The notes under the pieces are model-generated. The model was not told the DNA's origin. It ran no database searches and saw only the letters and a list, made by a program, of their open reading frames with translations. The translations under genes and the position numbers were made by a program. A stretch of 64,000 bases of DNA from positions 5,238,501-5,302,500 of the forward strand of contig NZ_CP022219.1 of assembly GCF_004114915.1 (NCBI RefSeq), written 5' to 3'. Shown here one piece after another: positions 9,011-18,272 of the stretch (its first letter is position 1; every line of letters begins with the position of its first letter). Origin of the DNA: Bradyrhizobium guangxiense. GTDB taxonomy: Bacteria > Pseudomonadota > Alphaproteobacteria > Rhizobiales > Xanthobacteraceae.

Positions 9011-12000
9011 ATGATCTCAAAGTTCTTCATCGAGCGGCCGGTCCTCTCCAACGTCATCGCGCTGTTGATGATCCTGATCGGCGGCGTCGCGCTGTTCAAC
9101 CTCGCCATCGCCCAATATCCCGACGTGGTGCCGCCGACCGTGCAGGTCACAACGCGCTATCCCGGCGCCAGCGCCAAGACCGTGATCGACACCGTGGCGC
9201 TGCCGATCGAGCAGCAGGTCAACGGCGTCGAGGACATGCTCTACATGCAGTCCTATAGCGGCTCCGACGGTACCTATACGCTGACCGTCACCTTCAAGAT
9301 CGGCACCGACCTCAACTTCGCGCAGGTGCTGGTGCAGAACCGCGTCTCCAGCGCGCTGTCGCAATTGCCCCAGGCGGTGCAGAACCAGGGCGTCACCGTG
9401 CAGAAGCGGTCGACCTCGATCCTCTTGTTCGTGACGCTGACCTCGCCGGATGCAAGGTACGACAGTCTCTATCTAAGCAACTACGCCACCATCAACATCC
9501 GCGACGAGCTCTCCCGCCTGCCTGGCGTCGGCAACGTCACCGTGTTCGGCGCCGGCCAGTATTCGATGCGGATCTGGCTCGACCCCAACAAGCTGCAGGT
9601 GCGTGGCCTGGTGCCGCAGGACGTCATCAACGCAATCCAGCAGCAGAGCCAGCAGGTCTCCGCCGGCCAGGTCGGCGCGCCGCCGACGCCGCCGGGCCAG
9701 GGGTTCCAATACACGCTCAACGTCAACGGACGGCTTGACGACGCCAGCCAGTTCGAGAACATCATCGTCAAATCTGGCGCCAGCGGCGACGTCACGCGGG
9801 TGCGCGACGTCGGCTGGGTCGAGCTCGGCGCGCAGACCTACAGCCAGATCTTCTCGCTCAACAAGCAACCGGCCGTCGGCATCGGCGTGTTCCAGTCGCC
9901 CGGCGCCAACGCGCTCCAGGTCGAGCAGGCGGTCGAAAAGAAGATGGCCGAGCTTGCCAAGCGCTTCCCGGAAGGCGTCAAATACGATACGCCATTCGAC
10001 ACCACCAAGTTCGTCGAGGCCTCGGTGCACGAGGTCTACATGACCCTGATCGAGGCTGGCCTCTTGGTGCTAGTCGTGATCCTCGTCTTCCTGCAGGACT
10101 GGCGCGCGATGCTGGTGCCCGCCACGACCGTGCCGGTGACCATCATCGGCGCCTTCGCGGCGATGGCGGCACTCGGCTTCACCATCAACATGTCGACGCT
10201 GTTCGCGATCGTTCTCGCGATCGGCATCGTGGTCGACGACGCGATCGTCGTGGTCGAGGGCGCTGCGCACAACATCGAGCGGGGCATGAACGGCCACGAC
10301 GCCGCGATCAGGGCGATGGACCAGCTGTTTGCGCCGATCGTCGGCATCACGCTGGTGCTGATCTCGGTGTTCCTGCCGGCCTCGTTCCTTGCCGGGCTCA
10401 CGGGACGGATCTACTCGCAATTCGCGCTGGTAATCGCGGCGACCGCGCTTCTGTCGGCCATCAACGCGGCCACCTTGAAGCCGACACAGTGTGCGCTCTG
10501 GCTGCGGCCGACAGTGCCACCGGGGCAGCGCAATGTCTTCTATCGCGGCTTCAACGCGGTCTATGACCGCGTCGAGCGCGGCTACACGAGGCTGATCACA
10601 TTCCTCGTGAAGCACGCCACCACCTCCGTCGCGTTCGCGCTATTGGTCATCGGTGCCAGCGGCTACGGCCTGTCGCGGGTGCCGACCGGCTTTCTGCCAA
10701 TCGAGGACCAGGGCTATCTGATCGCCGCCGTGCAGCTGCCGGACGGTGCTGCGCTGGACCGGACGCAGGCCGTGCTCGACAAAGCGAGCGGGCTGATCAA
10801 GGACACGCCTGGCGTGGCGCAGGTCATCACCATCGCCGGCATCTCCGCACTCGACAACAGCGCCAGCCTTGCCAATGCCGGCGTCGCCTACATCATCCTG
10901 AAGGACTGGGACGCGCGCAAAGGACCCGGTGAGGATCTGCGCTCGCTGGTCTTTGGCCTCAATGACAAGCTCGCGGCCATCATGGAAGCCCGCACCATCG
11001 TGCTGCCGCCGCCGCCGATCCAGGGCATCGGCAACGCGGCGGGCTTCTCGATGCAGGTCGAGCTGCGCGACGGCAACAGCGATTTCGCCAAGCTGCAGGC
11101 CATCACCGGCGCGATGGTCTCCAACGGCCAGAGCCAGAGCGCGCTGCAGCGCGTGCAGTCCTCGTTCCGCTCCTCGGTGCCGCAATTCAACGTCGAGATC
11201 GACCGGATCAAGACCCAGACGCTGCACGTCACCACAGATCAGGTGTTCTCGGCGCTGTCGACCTATCTCGGCTCGTCCTACGTCAACCAGTTCAACAAGT
11301 TCGGCCGCGTGTTCCAGGTCTACACCCAGGCCGATCCCGCCTTCCGCGTCACCGAGCGCGACATCGCCAACATGCAGGTGCGCAACTCGAACGGCGACAT
11401 GATCCCGATCGGCACCGTCGCCAAGATCACGCCGGCCACCGGCCCGTCGCTGATCAGCCTCTACAATCTCTCCCCCTCCTCGACCGTGATCGGCCTGCCG
11501 GCGCAGGGCTACTCCTCCGGCCAGTCATTGAAGCTGATGGAGGAGATCGCAGACAAGACGCTGCCGCCCGGCACCGGCTATGAATGGACTGCAATGTCCT
11601 ACCAGGAGAAGGCGGTCTCGAACCAGATCTACTGGGTGTTCGGACTTGCCATGCTGCTGGTCTACCTCGTGCTCGCCGGCCAGTATGAGAGCTGGTACGC
11701 GCCGATCTCGGTGATCCTCGCCGTGCCGCTGTCGCTGCTCGGGCCGATGCTGATCCTCTCCGGGCTCAAGATCGACAACAACCTCTATTGCCAGATCGGC
11801 CTGATCCTGCTGATCGCGCTGTCGGCCAAGAACGCGATCCTGATCGTCGAGGTCGGACTCGAGCTGCACGGCCGCGACGGCAAGCCGATCCTGGAGGCCG
11901 CCATCGAGGCGGCGCGCGCCCGCTTCCGCCCGATCCTGATGACCTCGTTCGCCTTCATCCTCGGCGTTGTCCCGCTGGTGCTCGCCACCGGTGCCGGCGC

Positions 12001-12163
12001 CAGCGCGCGCAAGTCGATCGGCATCACGGTGTTCTCCGGCATGCTGGCCTCGACCTGCCTTGCGGTGCTGTTCGTGCCGGCCTTCTTCGTGGTGGTGCAG
12101 CGATACGAGAACTGGCGGGCGAGCAAGAAGGCGGTGAAGGCGGAGACGGTGGCGGTGAAGTAG
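9011..12163 (+). CDS. RND multidrug efflux permease, HAE1 family
   Basis: A 1050-residue protein, the normal length for AcrB/MexB-type pumps. It starts MISKFFIERPVLSNVIALL, typical of the family, with TM1 followed by a large periplasmic loop, then TM2-6 including the motif GIVVDDAIVVVE that carries the proton-relay Asp pair, a second periplasmic loop and TM7-12 with SAKNAILIVEVGLE. It should export hydrophobic compounds in exchange for protons as a trimer with the adaptor encoded 11 bases upstream. The gene is complete and in an obvious two-gene operon. No local repressor flanks it. Confidence 0.95.
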   Translation: MISKFFIERPVLSNVIALLMILIGGVALFNLAIAQYPDVVPPTVQVTTRYPGASAKTVIDTVALPIEQQVNGVEDMLYMQSYSGSDGTYTLTVTFKIGTDLNFAQVLVQNRVSSALSQLPQAVQNQGVTVQKRSTSILLFVTLTSPDARYDSLYLSNYATINIRDELSRLPGVGNVTVFGAGQYSMRIWLDPNKLQVRGLVPQDVINAIQQQSQQVSAGQVGAPPTPPGQGFQYTLNVNGRLDDASQFENIIVKSGASGDVTRVRDVGWVELGAQTYSQIFSLNKQPAVGIGVFQSPGANALQVEQAVEKKMAELAKRFPEGVKYDTPFDTTKFVEASVHEVYMTLIEAGLLVLVVILVFLQDWRAMLVPATTVPVTIIGAFAAMAALGFTINMSTLFAIVLAIGIVVDDAIVVVEGAAHNIERGMNGHDAAIRAMDQLFAPIVGITLVLISVFLPASFLAGLTGRIYSQFALVIAATALLSAINAATLKPTQCALWLRPTVPPGQRNVFYRGFNAVYDRVERGYTRLITFLVKHATTSVAFALLVIGASGYGLSRVPTGFLPIEDQGYLIAAVQLPDGAALDRTQAVLDKASGLIKDTPGVAQVITIAGISALDNSASLANAGVAYIILKDWDARKGPGEDLRSLVFGLNDKLAAIMEARTIVLPPPPIQGIGNAAGFSMQVELRDGNSDFAKLQAITGAMVSNGQSQSALQRVQSSFRSSVPQFNVEIDRIKTQTLHVTTDQVFSALSTYLGSSYVNQFNKFGRVFQVYTQADPAFRVTERDIANMQVRNSNGDMIPIGTVAKITPATGPSLISLYNLSPSSTVIGLPAQGYSSGQSLKLMEEIADKTLPPGTGYEWTAMSYQEKAVSNQIYWVFGLAMLLVYLVLAGQYESWYAPISVILAVPLSLLGPMLILSGLKIDNNLYCQIGLILLIALSAKNAILIVEVGLELHGRDGKPILEAAIEAARARFRPILMTSFAFILGVVPLVLATGAGASARKSIGITVFSGMLASTCLAVLFVPAFFVVVQRYENWRASKKAVKAETVAVK

Positions 12164-12184
12164 ACAAGGTCGCCAACCAAAACC

Positions 12185-12269
12185 GTCATTGCGAGGAGCC
12201 GTTGCGACGAAGCAATCCAGACTGCCGCCGCGGAGACACTCTGGATTGCTTTGCTGCGCTCGCAATGAC
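12185..12269. repeat. Dispersed inverted repeat between convergent genes
   Basis: Outer arms GTCATTGCGAG (12185-12195) and CTCGCAATGAC (12259-12269) are perfect complements. Inner arms GCAATCCAGA (12212-12221) and TCTGGATTGC (12240-12249) are also perfect. A related copy is at 39974-40096 and a fragment at 27431-27450. It lies between the converging pump and antiporter genes, where the stem could end transcription from both sides. Confidence 0.85.
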
Positions 12270-12286
12270 AGCGGAGAGACCGTCGC

Positions 12287-14548
12287 TCAAGCCTTCTCCG
12301 CTGGGGCCTGCCGCGCTTCGCCGCTCGACACCAGCAGCACTGACACCTTCGACTGCCTCAGCACGGCGTCGGCGACGCCACCGAAGGACAGATGGTCGGC
12401 CTGGATGCGGTCGACGCCCATGACCACGAGATCGACGTCGGTGGTGTCGATCTCACGCAGGATCGCGGCCTCCGGCGCGCGGTTCACCCGCAGCGTCGTG
12501 GTGATGTCGACGTCGTAGCGGGCGGCGAGATCGCTGGCGTCCTTCAGGATGCCCGCCTCCTGGTTCAGGCCGCGGGAGGCGCCGCGCTGCGCGCCCTTGT
12601 CGCGTGTGGTCGCGACATAGATCACCCGGAGCGAGCCGGATCCTCCCTGCGCCAATGCGACCGCGACCTCGGCGCCGCGCTTGGACACAGCGCTGCCGGA
12701 GACGGGAACGAGGATGTTGAGCGCGTCGGGCATCGGCCGCTTCAGGTGCTCGCCCTTGGCCGCGACGATCGCGAGCGGCCCCTCGAACCGTGCTGCGATG
12801 TCCTCGATCCTGCGGTCGAAGCGATCCCTGGTCGCGGCAACCTTGCCGACACCGACGATGAGGAGGTCGAAACCCTTGCGCGCCTCGTCGGCGATGGTCT
12901 CGCCGAGCGCCGTGCGCCTCGCGCGCGTCACGACGTCGATGCTGCCGGCCTCGCCAGCGGTATTGGCCGCCTCGGCAGCCTTCTTCACCACGGCTTCGTG
13001 GCTCTCCTCCTCGTCGCGGCTCTTCTCTTGCTCCTCGGGCTGCTTGCCGATATGCAGCACGGTGATCGGCAGGGTGCGCATGCCGGCGATCAGGCCCGCG
13101 ACGTGGGCGGCAAAGGTGGCGTTGACGCTTTCGTCCACCGCCAGCAGCGGGCGCTCGAGATTGGCGACGAAGCCGCGCCTTTCGAACTCCTCCCGCTCCA
13201 GCCGCTCCTTCTCCTCCTTGTTCATCGGCAGCCTTGCCAGCGCCGCGCGCAGCATCGGCGGCATCGCCATCGTCGTCACGATCGCCATGGTCACGATCAT
13301 CGTGAACAGGTTCTGGCTGAGCACGCCGATGGAGAGGCCAATGGTGGCGATGATGACCTCGGTCGAGCCGCGGGCGTTCATGCCGCTCGCGAGCGCCAGC
13401 GACTCCCGATGGTTCAGCCCGCCGATGGTGCCGCCGACGAAGGCGCCGCCGAACTTGCCGACGCTGGCGATCGCGACCAGGAGGCCGGTGAGCATCAACA
13501 GATTGGGATCGCGCAGCACCGACAGATCGGCACTGAGGCCGGCGAGGCCGAAGAATACCGGCATGAAGAAGCTCGAGATCAGCCCGCGCAAACGCTCGTC
13601 GATCTGCCGCGTCAGGATCGGGGATTCCCCGACCAGGATGCCGGCGACGAAGGCACCCAGCACGGTGTGGACCCCGATGGCATGCGTGATCATCGCCATC
13701 ACGCCCATCAGCAGCAGGATCACCGTGATGACGGCCGCGGCGCTGACGAGGGTGTCGTTGGCCCAGCGGATCAGCTGGAACACCAGGCGGCGGCCGATGG
13801 TGAAGCTGATCGCGAGGAAGGCGAGCGTGCCCAGCACCGCCTTCGCCACCGAGACGATGTCCAGCGTTCCCTGCGAGGCCAGGCTGAAGATGACGGCGAT
13901 GATGATCCAGCCGATGGTGTCGTCGATCACGGCGGTCGCGACGATGATCTGGCCGACATTGCGGCGCATGAAGTTCATCTCGCGCACGACCACGGCGACG
14001 ATCTTCACCGAGGAGATCGACAGCGATGTGCCCATGAACAGCGAGGCCACCAGCCGCTGTTGCGGATTGGGCAAGAGCGCATCCGGCAGGAACTCGCCGA
14101 GCGCGAAGCCGAAGGCAAAGGGCACGAGGATGCCGGCGATCGAGATCGCGATCGCGGCCTTGCCGACCTTCCGGACCAGCTTGAGGTCGGTCTCCATGCC
14201 GGTCAGCAGGAGCAGCAGCAGGATGCCCACTTGCGCGATGCCATCGATCATCGCCTTCTGCTCGGGCGTCTTCGGGAAGATCGTGGCTTTCGCCTCCGGC
14301 CAGATCCAGCCGAACAGCGACGGGCCAAGAATGATGCCGGCGAGCAATTCGCCGATCACCGAGGGCTGGCCGATCCGCTGCATGATCTCGCCGAGGCCGC
14401 GGCCGACCGCGACCAACAGCACGATTTGCGTCACCAGAAGGAATTCGGACGGGCTGGCCGATTTGCCGCCCTCCGCGCCGGCCGCAATGGTGGTGAGGAC
14501 AAGCGCCGCGGGGACAAGGCCGACCGGTCGGAGCAGGCTCCACTGCAT
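12287..14548 (-). CDS. Monovalent cation:proton antiporter (CPA2) with C-terminal USP domains
   Basis: A 753-residue protein. About residues 30-430 form a polytopic membrane domain with the CPA2/KefB-type pattern: GEIMQRIGQPSVIGELLAGIILGPS near the N-terminus, the conserved Asp in TAVIDDTIGWIIIAVIFS, and NARGSTEVIIATIGLSIGVL. The C-terminal part has two universal-stress-protein-like segments, the first from about LERPLLAVDESVNATFAAHV and the second ILVPVSGSAVSKRGAEVAVAL ... VVMGVDRIQADHLSFGGVADAVL, which look like nucleotide-binding regulators. It probably exchanges K+ or Na+ for H+ under control of a cytoplasmic signal. The extended open frames on the opposite strand across this gene are shadows. 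Confidence 0.9.
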   Translation of the reverse strand: MQWSLLRPVGLVPAALVLTTIAAGAEGGKSASPSEFLLVTQIVLLVAVGRGLGEIMQRIGQPSVIGELLAGIILGPSLFGWIWPEAKATIFPKTPEQKAMIDGIAQVGILLLLLLTGMETDLKLVRKVGKAAIAISIAGILVPFAFGFALGEFLPDALLPNPQQRLVASLFMGTSLSISSVKIVAVVVREMNFMRRNVGQIIVATAVIDDTIGWIIIAVIFSLASQGTLDIVSVAKAVLGTLAFLAISFTIGRRLVFQLIRWANDTLVSAAAVITVILLLMGVMAMITHAIGVHTVLGAFVAGILVGESPILTRQIDERLRGLISSFFMPVFFGLAGLSADLSVLRDPNLLMLTGLLVAIASVGKFGGAFVGGTIGGLNHRESLALASGMNARGSTEVIIATIGLSIGVLSQNLFTMIVTMAIVTTMAMPPMLRAALARLPMNKEEKERLEREEFERRGFVANLERPLLAVDESVNATFAAHVAGLIAGMRTLPITVLHIGKQPEEQEKSRDEEESHEAVVKKAAEAANTAGEAGSIDVVTRARRTALGETIADEARKGFDLLIVGVGKVAATRDRFDRRIEDIAARFEGPLAIVAAKGEHLKRPMPDALNILVPVSGSAVSKRGAEVAVALAQGGSGSLRVIYVATTRDKGAQRGASRGLNQEAGILKDASDLAARYDVDITTTLRVNRAPEAAILREIDTTDVDLVVMGVDRIQADHLSFGGVADAVLRQSKVSVLLVSSGEARQAPAEKA

Positions 14549-15089
14549 GCAGGCGTCTTCCCCGTTGCTGCCCCTGCAAGATGCCGGCGGCTACAAGGGT
14601 AGAACCCGCGGGAGGAGGAGCAGGTTCCGCGACCAGGGTTAGAACAAAGACAAAAGAGCGAAAGCAACCCATGCGCAACAGCGACGGGTTGGAAAAACCT
14701 GGAAAGTTTCTGCCTTGCCGAAGATCACTTGCTCCGTCTCGCAGAAAACTGGCAGAATGCAGCAAGAACGGCATGGCGCGACGTGCCGCAATATTCTCCG
14801 AGGTGGGAGCCCAGCGAAGCCGGGTGCCATGAATGGCCGAACGCCGCATCCCTCGATGCGTCAGCTCTGGCAGTCCTTCTCGGTCAATACCAATGCCGAC
14901 TGGCTAACGAAGCCATAGAACCAAGGCATTAGATAGGTCCCCTGGTACCGACTATGCAGCCCCCACGCACAGCATTCGTTGTGTGAGGTATTGGGTTGCG
15001 TCCCTATGGAGGCATCGCATTTTCGATTTTTTCGATTTTCTTGTTCCAGAGCGGCGGTTAAGCTCCTCTCGGAACAGGGAGGGGGACCA
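14549..15089. other. Gene-poor stretch upstream of the opgC block
   Basis: About 540 bases with no convincing gene. Short frames exist on both strands (for example 14729-14932 plus) but none has a family motif, a good ribosome site or a sensible start. Composition is less GC-rich than the flanking genes, and 15018-15040 carries a T-rich direct repeat of TTTTCGAT. The last 14 bases contain a strong Shine-Dalgarno for the next gene. The divergent promoters of the antiporter and of opgC must lie here; I could not pick hexamers with confidence. Confidence 0.5.
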
Positions 15090-16421
15090 ATGAGGCGTTC
15101 GCCGATTCTTGGTATCCATGGAGCGCGTGCCGAGATTGGGCTCACGAGGCGCCCACAATACCTCCGATTGATCTGGCTCGCCGCCTGGTTCGCCAGAGGT
15201 TACCCCCAGTCAAAGCGGCATGGCGTCGCGTCGGCTTCGTCGCCGTCCCTCACAACACCTGGCTTTGCCGTCGCCAAGGGCGAGCGAGAACTGCGGCTCG
15301 ACTTCTTCCGCGGCCTGGCCCTCTGGCTCATTTATGTCGATCACGTTTCACCCGACCTCCTGACATGGGTCACGATACGCAATTATGGGTTTAGCGACGC
15401 CGCCGAAGTGTTCATCTTCATCTCCGGCTTCACCGCAGCCCTGGTCTACGGTCGCGCAACCTTCGAGGCTGGCTTCGTGATCGGGACAGCGCGTGTGCTG
15501 CGGCGGGGCTGGCAAATCTATACCGCGCATCTTCTGCTCTTCCTGGTCCTGATGGCCGAAATCGCGTTCGTTACTACGGTTTCCGAGAAGCCGGCGTTCT
15601 ACATCCAGGAGATGGAGGTCGGAGAATTCTTCAAACAACCTGGTTCCGAAATGATCCAGGCACTACTGTTGCGATTCCGCCCGCTGAACATGGATGTTCT
15701 GCCGCTCTATGTCGTTCTGATGGCTTTTCTACCGTTGGTGCTGCTGCTCGCTAAATTGCACCGGGATCTGCCGCTCGCTCTATCGGCCGGACTCTATGTG
15801 CTCATGCTTCGATACGACCTGCATTTGTCGACCTATCCAGACGGCTTCTGGTCGTTCAATCCTTATGGATGGCAGCTGCTGTTCGTGTTTGGCGCCTGGT
15901 GCGCGCTTGGCGGAGGCAAGCGACTATCGCCGATCCTCAATTCCCGATCCGTGTTCTGGCTGGCCGTCGCCTATCTCTGCGGTGCTTTCTTTGTGACCAT
16001 GACGTGGTATTTTCCGTCCCTGGAGCAGGCGATCCCCGGCTGGGTGGCGGGGCTGATCTATCCGATTAACAAGACCGATTTCGACATCCTGAGGTTTGCG
16101 CATTTCCTGGCGCTGGCCGTCGTCGCGCTACGCTTCGTGCCGGGCGACTGGGCGGGGTTACGATCGGCCTGGGCGCGCCCCCTCATCCTTTGCGGACAGT
16201 ATTCTCTTCAAATTTTTGCGCTCGGCGTCGCCCTGTCATTCGCAGGCTACGCACTGCTCATCGAGCTTGATGCGGGCTTCGTGCTGCACCTGGTGGTCGG
16301 CGCCGGCGGCATCTTGATCCTGTACGGCATTGCAAGGGTATTCACGTGGTACAAATGGTCAATGTCCGGGCACGAGCGCGCCAAGGCGGATATACCAAAG
16401 CTGATCGCGCAACGTTCTTGA
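15090..16421 (+). CDS. opgC: OpgC-like membrane acyltransferase, first copy
   Basis: A 443-residue protein from ATG 15090, preceded by the strong ribosome site GGGAGGGGGA. After a basic N-terminal tail of about 65 residues, the conserved block ELRLDFFRGLALWLIYVDH starts TM1, then NYGFSDAAEVFIFISGF; these are hallmark OpgC residues, and around ten membrane segments follow. Known OpgC proteins in Rhodobacter transfer succinyl groups to osmoregulated periplasmic glucans, and rhizobial cyclic glucans carry such substituents. The exact acyl donor and target here are inference. It overlaps or abuts a second copy immediately downstream. Confidence 0.85.
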   Translation: MRRSPILGIHGARAEIGLTRRPQYLRLIWLAAWFARGYPQSKRHGVASASSPSLTTPGFAVAKGERELRLDFFRGLALWLIYVDHVSPDLLTWVTIRNYGFSDAAEVFIFISGFTAALVYGRATFEAGFVIGTARVLRRGWQIYTAHLLLFLVLMAEIAFVTTVSEKPAFYIQEMEVGEFFKQPGSEMIQALLLRFRPLNMDVLPLYVVLMAFLPLVLLLAKLHRDLPLALSAGLYVLMLRYDLHLSTYPDGFWSFNPYGWQLLFVFGAWCALGGGKRLSPILNSRSVFWLAVAYLCGAFFVTMTWYFPSLEQAIPGWVAGLIYPINKTDFDILRFAHFLALAVVALRFVPGDWAGLRSAWARPLILCGQYSLQIFALGVALSFAGYALLIELDAGFVLHLVVGAGGILILYGIARVFTWYKWSMSGHERAKADIPKLIAQRS

Positions 16422-16438
16422 TGATGACTTACTCAACC

Positions 16439-16447
16439 GGGGGGGGG
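16439..16447. repeat. Nine-G homopolymer at the opgC1-opgC2 junction
   Basis: Nine consecutive G residues lie 17 bases after the stop of the first opgC gene and 10 bases before the likely ATG of the second. If translation begins instead at the overlapping ATG at 16421 (TGATG junction), the tract would be inside the coding frame as three Gly codons and would be a slippage site. Confidence 0.9.
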
Positions 16448-16456
16448 CTGGCTGAT

Positions 16457-17668
16457 ATGGCGAAAGAGAGCACGGATCCTTTTGTCGTAGAGCGGGACTT
16501 GAGGCTCGATCTCTTGCGCGGCCTCGGCCTCTGGATGATCTTTCTCGACCACATTCCGGACGACGTCGTGGCCTGGCTCACGCTGCGCAATTACGGCTTC
16601 AGCGACGCAGCGGAGTTCTTCGTTTTCATCTCCGGTTATCTCCTCGGATTCATTTACGTTCCCATCGTGGCGGCGGGCCGGTTTCTTCCGGCGTTGAAGC
16701 GACTGTGGCTGCGCGCCTGGCAAATGTACGTTGCCCACATCCTGCTGTTCCTCGCCTTCACGGCACAGATCGCCCGTGCAGCGCGGAAGTGGGACAATCC
16801 CATGTACAAGGACGAGTTCAACGTCGCCAACTTCCTCGCCCATCCCGACGAGTTGATCGGCAAGGCGCTCACGCTGCAATACAAACCCGTCGATCTGGAC
16901 GTCCTGCCGCTTTACATATCCCTGGTTTTCGTTTCGCCGTTCGTGGTGTGGTGCCTCGTGCGACGCCCGAATCTGACCTTGGCAGGTTCGATCGTGCTGT
17001 ACCTGCTCGCTCGCTATTTTGACTGGAACCTGCCGTCCTACCCGAAAGGGGCGACGTGGTATTTCAATCCGTTCGCCTGGCAATTGATGTTCTTTTTCGG
17101 TGCTTGGTGCGGATGCGGCGCGGTCGCTCAAATCAGCGAATTCCTTCAGTCGCGCATCGTCTTCGCAGTCGCGATCAGCTGGATCGCTTTTGCGCTGGTG
17201 ATCGTGATGACCTGGCACAGCGCATTTCTGGAGTCGTTGATCCCGAAATGGATGATCAAGCTGATCTATCCGATCGACAAGACGGACCTTGACATGCTCC
17301 GGTTCACGCACTTTCTTGCGCTGGCAGTCATCGTCTCGCGCTATCTCAGCCGGGATTGGGCCGGACTGAAGTCGAGATGGCTCCGTCCGTTGGTGTTGTG
17401 CGGCCAGCATTCGCTGCCGCTGTTCTGCCTCGGCGTCTTCCTGTCGTTCGGGGTGCATTGGATACTGGTTCAGTGGAAGCACCAGGTGATCGAGCAAATT
17501 CTGCTCAGCATCGGTGGAATGGTCGTCATGAGCGCGGTCGCCTGGCTTCTGGATCGTGCACAACGGGTCCCAAATCTCTTCGTGGACGCCAGCAGCGACG
17601 AGCGCCTGGACACCATCCTCCAACCGGAGGCAACGCCCGTGGCTCGCACTCAGCCGAGCGCCGCGTGA
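16457..17668 (+). CDS. opgC: OpgC-like membrane acyltransferase, second copy
   Basis: A 403-residue paralogue of the preceding gene. It shares the block DLRLDLLRGLGLWMIFLDHIPDD and NYGFSDAAEFFVFISGYLLG, then a similar series of about ten membrane helices, and lines up over its whole length (for example NPFAWQLMFFFGAWC against NPYGWQLLFVFGAWC). The start at 16457 places the first conserved block at the same distance from the N-terminus as in many relatives and uses the G tract as a crude ribosome site. In-frame ATGs at 16421 and 16424 overlap the upstream stop and would allow translational coupling. The paired copies may add different substituents or act on different glycans. Confidence 0.82.
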   Translation: MAKESTDPFVVERDLRLDLLRGLGLWMIFLDHIPDDVVAWLTLRNYGFSDAAEFFVFISGYLLGFIYVPIVAAGRFLPALKRLWLRAWQMYVAHILLFLAFTAQIARAARKWDNPMYKDEFNVANFLAHPDELIGKALTLQYKPVDLDVLPLYISLVFVSPFVVWCLVRRPNLTLAGSIVLYLLARYFDWNLPSYPKGATWYFNPFAWQLMFFFGAWCGCGAVAQISEFLQSRIVFAVAISWIAFALVIVMTWHSAFLESLIPKWMIKLIYPIDKTDLDMLRFTHFLALAVIVSRYLSRDWAGLKSRWLRPLVLCGQHSLPLFCLGVFLSFGVHWILVQWKHQVIEQILLSIGGMVVMSAVAWLLDRAQRVPNLFVDASSDERLDTILQPEATPVARTQPSAA

Positions 17669-17691
17669 GCAGATGCGCGGAGGAGACAGGC

Positions 17692-18180
17692 ATGCACAAG
17701 GTGCTGACGATTGTTTGCGCCATCCTGCTCACAATGGGTATCGCGCGGGCAGACGACCCATCATCCGCCGCAATGGACGCGGCTCGGAGCTTTGTCATGA
17801 CGCTGAGGGTGACCGATCAATACAAGGCTCTGCTTCCGGGCATTCTGTTCAGCCTTCGACCGGTTCTGTCTCAGGGCCGTCCGGAGATCGAGCGGGACTT
17901 TGACGCCGGAGTGCCGGCTATTTTGGAAGCCGGCCAATCGAAATACAACAATACGATGATCGAGCGCGCTGCAGCGTTCTACGCGGCGAACTTCTCAGTG
18001 GAAGAACTGCACGAGATCGAAGCGTTCGGCCGCACCGCGACCGGACAGAAATACATCGAAAGATCGCGCGAATTCTCGGAGACCGGCCGAAAGATCGCCG
18101 AGGATATCTCGCGCGAAGCGAGCGACGAGATCAAGGGACAGATGACCCAGCTGCTGCGGGACAAAGGTCACAAGTTCTAG
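17692..18180 (+). CDS. Exported DUF2059-type protein
   Basis: A 162-residue protein with a signal peptide (MHKVLTIVCAILLTMGIARA) and a mature helical domain. The segment around FYAANFSVEELHEIEAFGRTATGQKYIE is the typical DUF2059 signature: helix, then a Phe-x-Ser-Ala-x-Glu-like cap, then a Gly-Lys turn. The function of this family is not known. A perfect GGAGGA site lies 8 bases before the ATG, which is 23 bases after the opgC2 stop, so it is probably the third gene of the same operon and acts in the periplasm with the acyltransferases. Confidence 0.8.
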   Translation: MHKVLTIVCAILLTMGIARADDPSSAAMDAARSFVMTLRVTDQYKALLPGILFSLRPVLSQGRPEIERDFDAGVPAILEAGQSKYNNTMIERAAAFYAANFSVEELHEIEAFGRTATGQKYIERSREFSETGRKIAEDISREASDEIKGQMTQLLRDKGHKF

Positions 18181-18272
18181 GGATCGGCCATGCCGGACAA
18201 AGCCAGATGCAGCCCATCGAAGGCAGGCTCCAAGAGGCCTAGCAACTCGCTTTGCAGGCGAGCGAGCCGCAC

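Noticed and set aside
12392..14602. Open frames of 736 and 653 codons on the plus strand, and one of 798 codons on the minus strand, across the antiporter gene
   Set aside because: They are shadows of a well-supported membrane transporter. Their products are rich in Arg, His, Gly and Asp with no family motif, as expected from GC-rich antisense frames.
14729..14932. A 67-codon frame in the gene-poor stretch before opgC
   Set aside because: The composition is not obviously shadow-like, but there is no ribosome site or known family, and it begins with a non-ATG codon. Too weak to call a gene.
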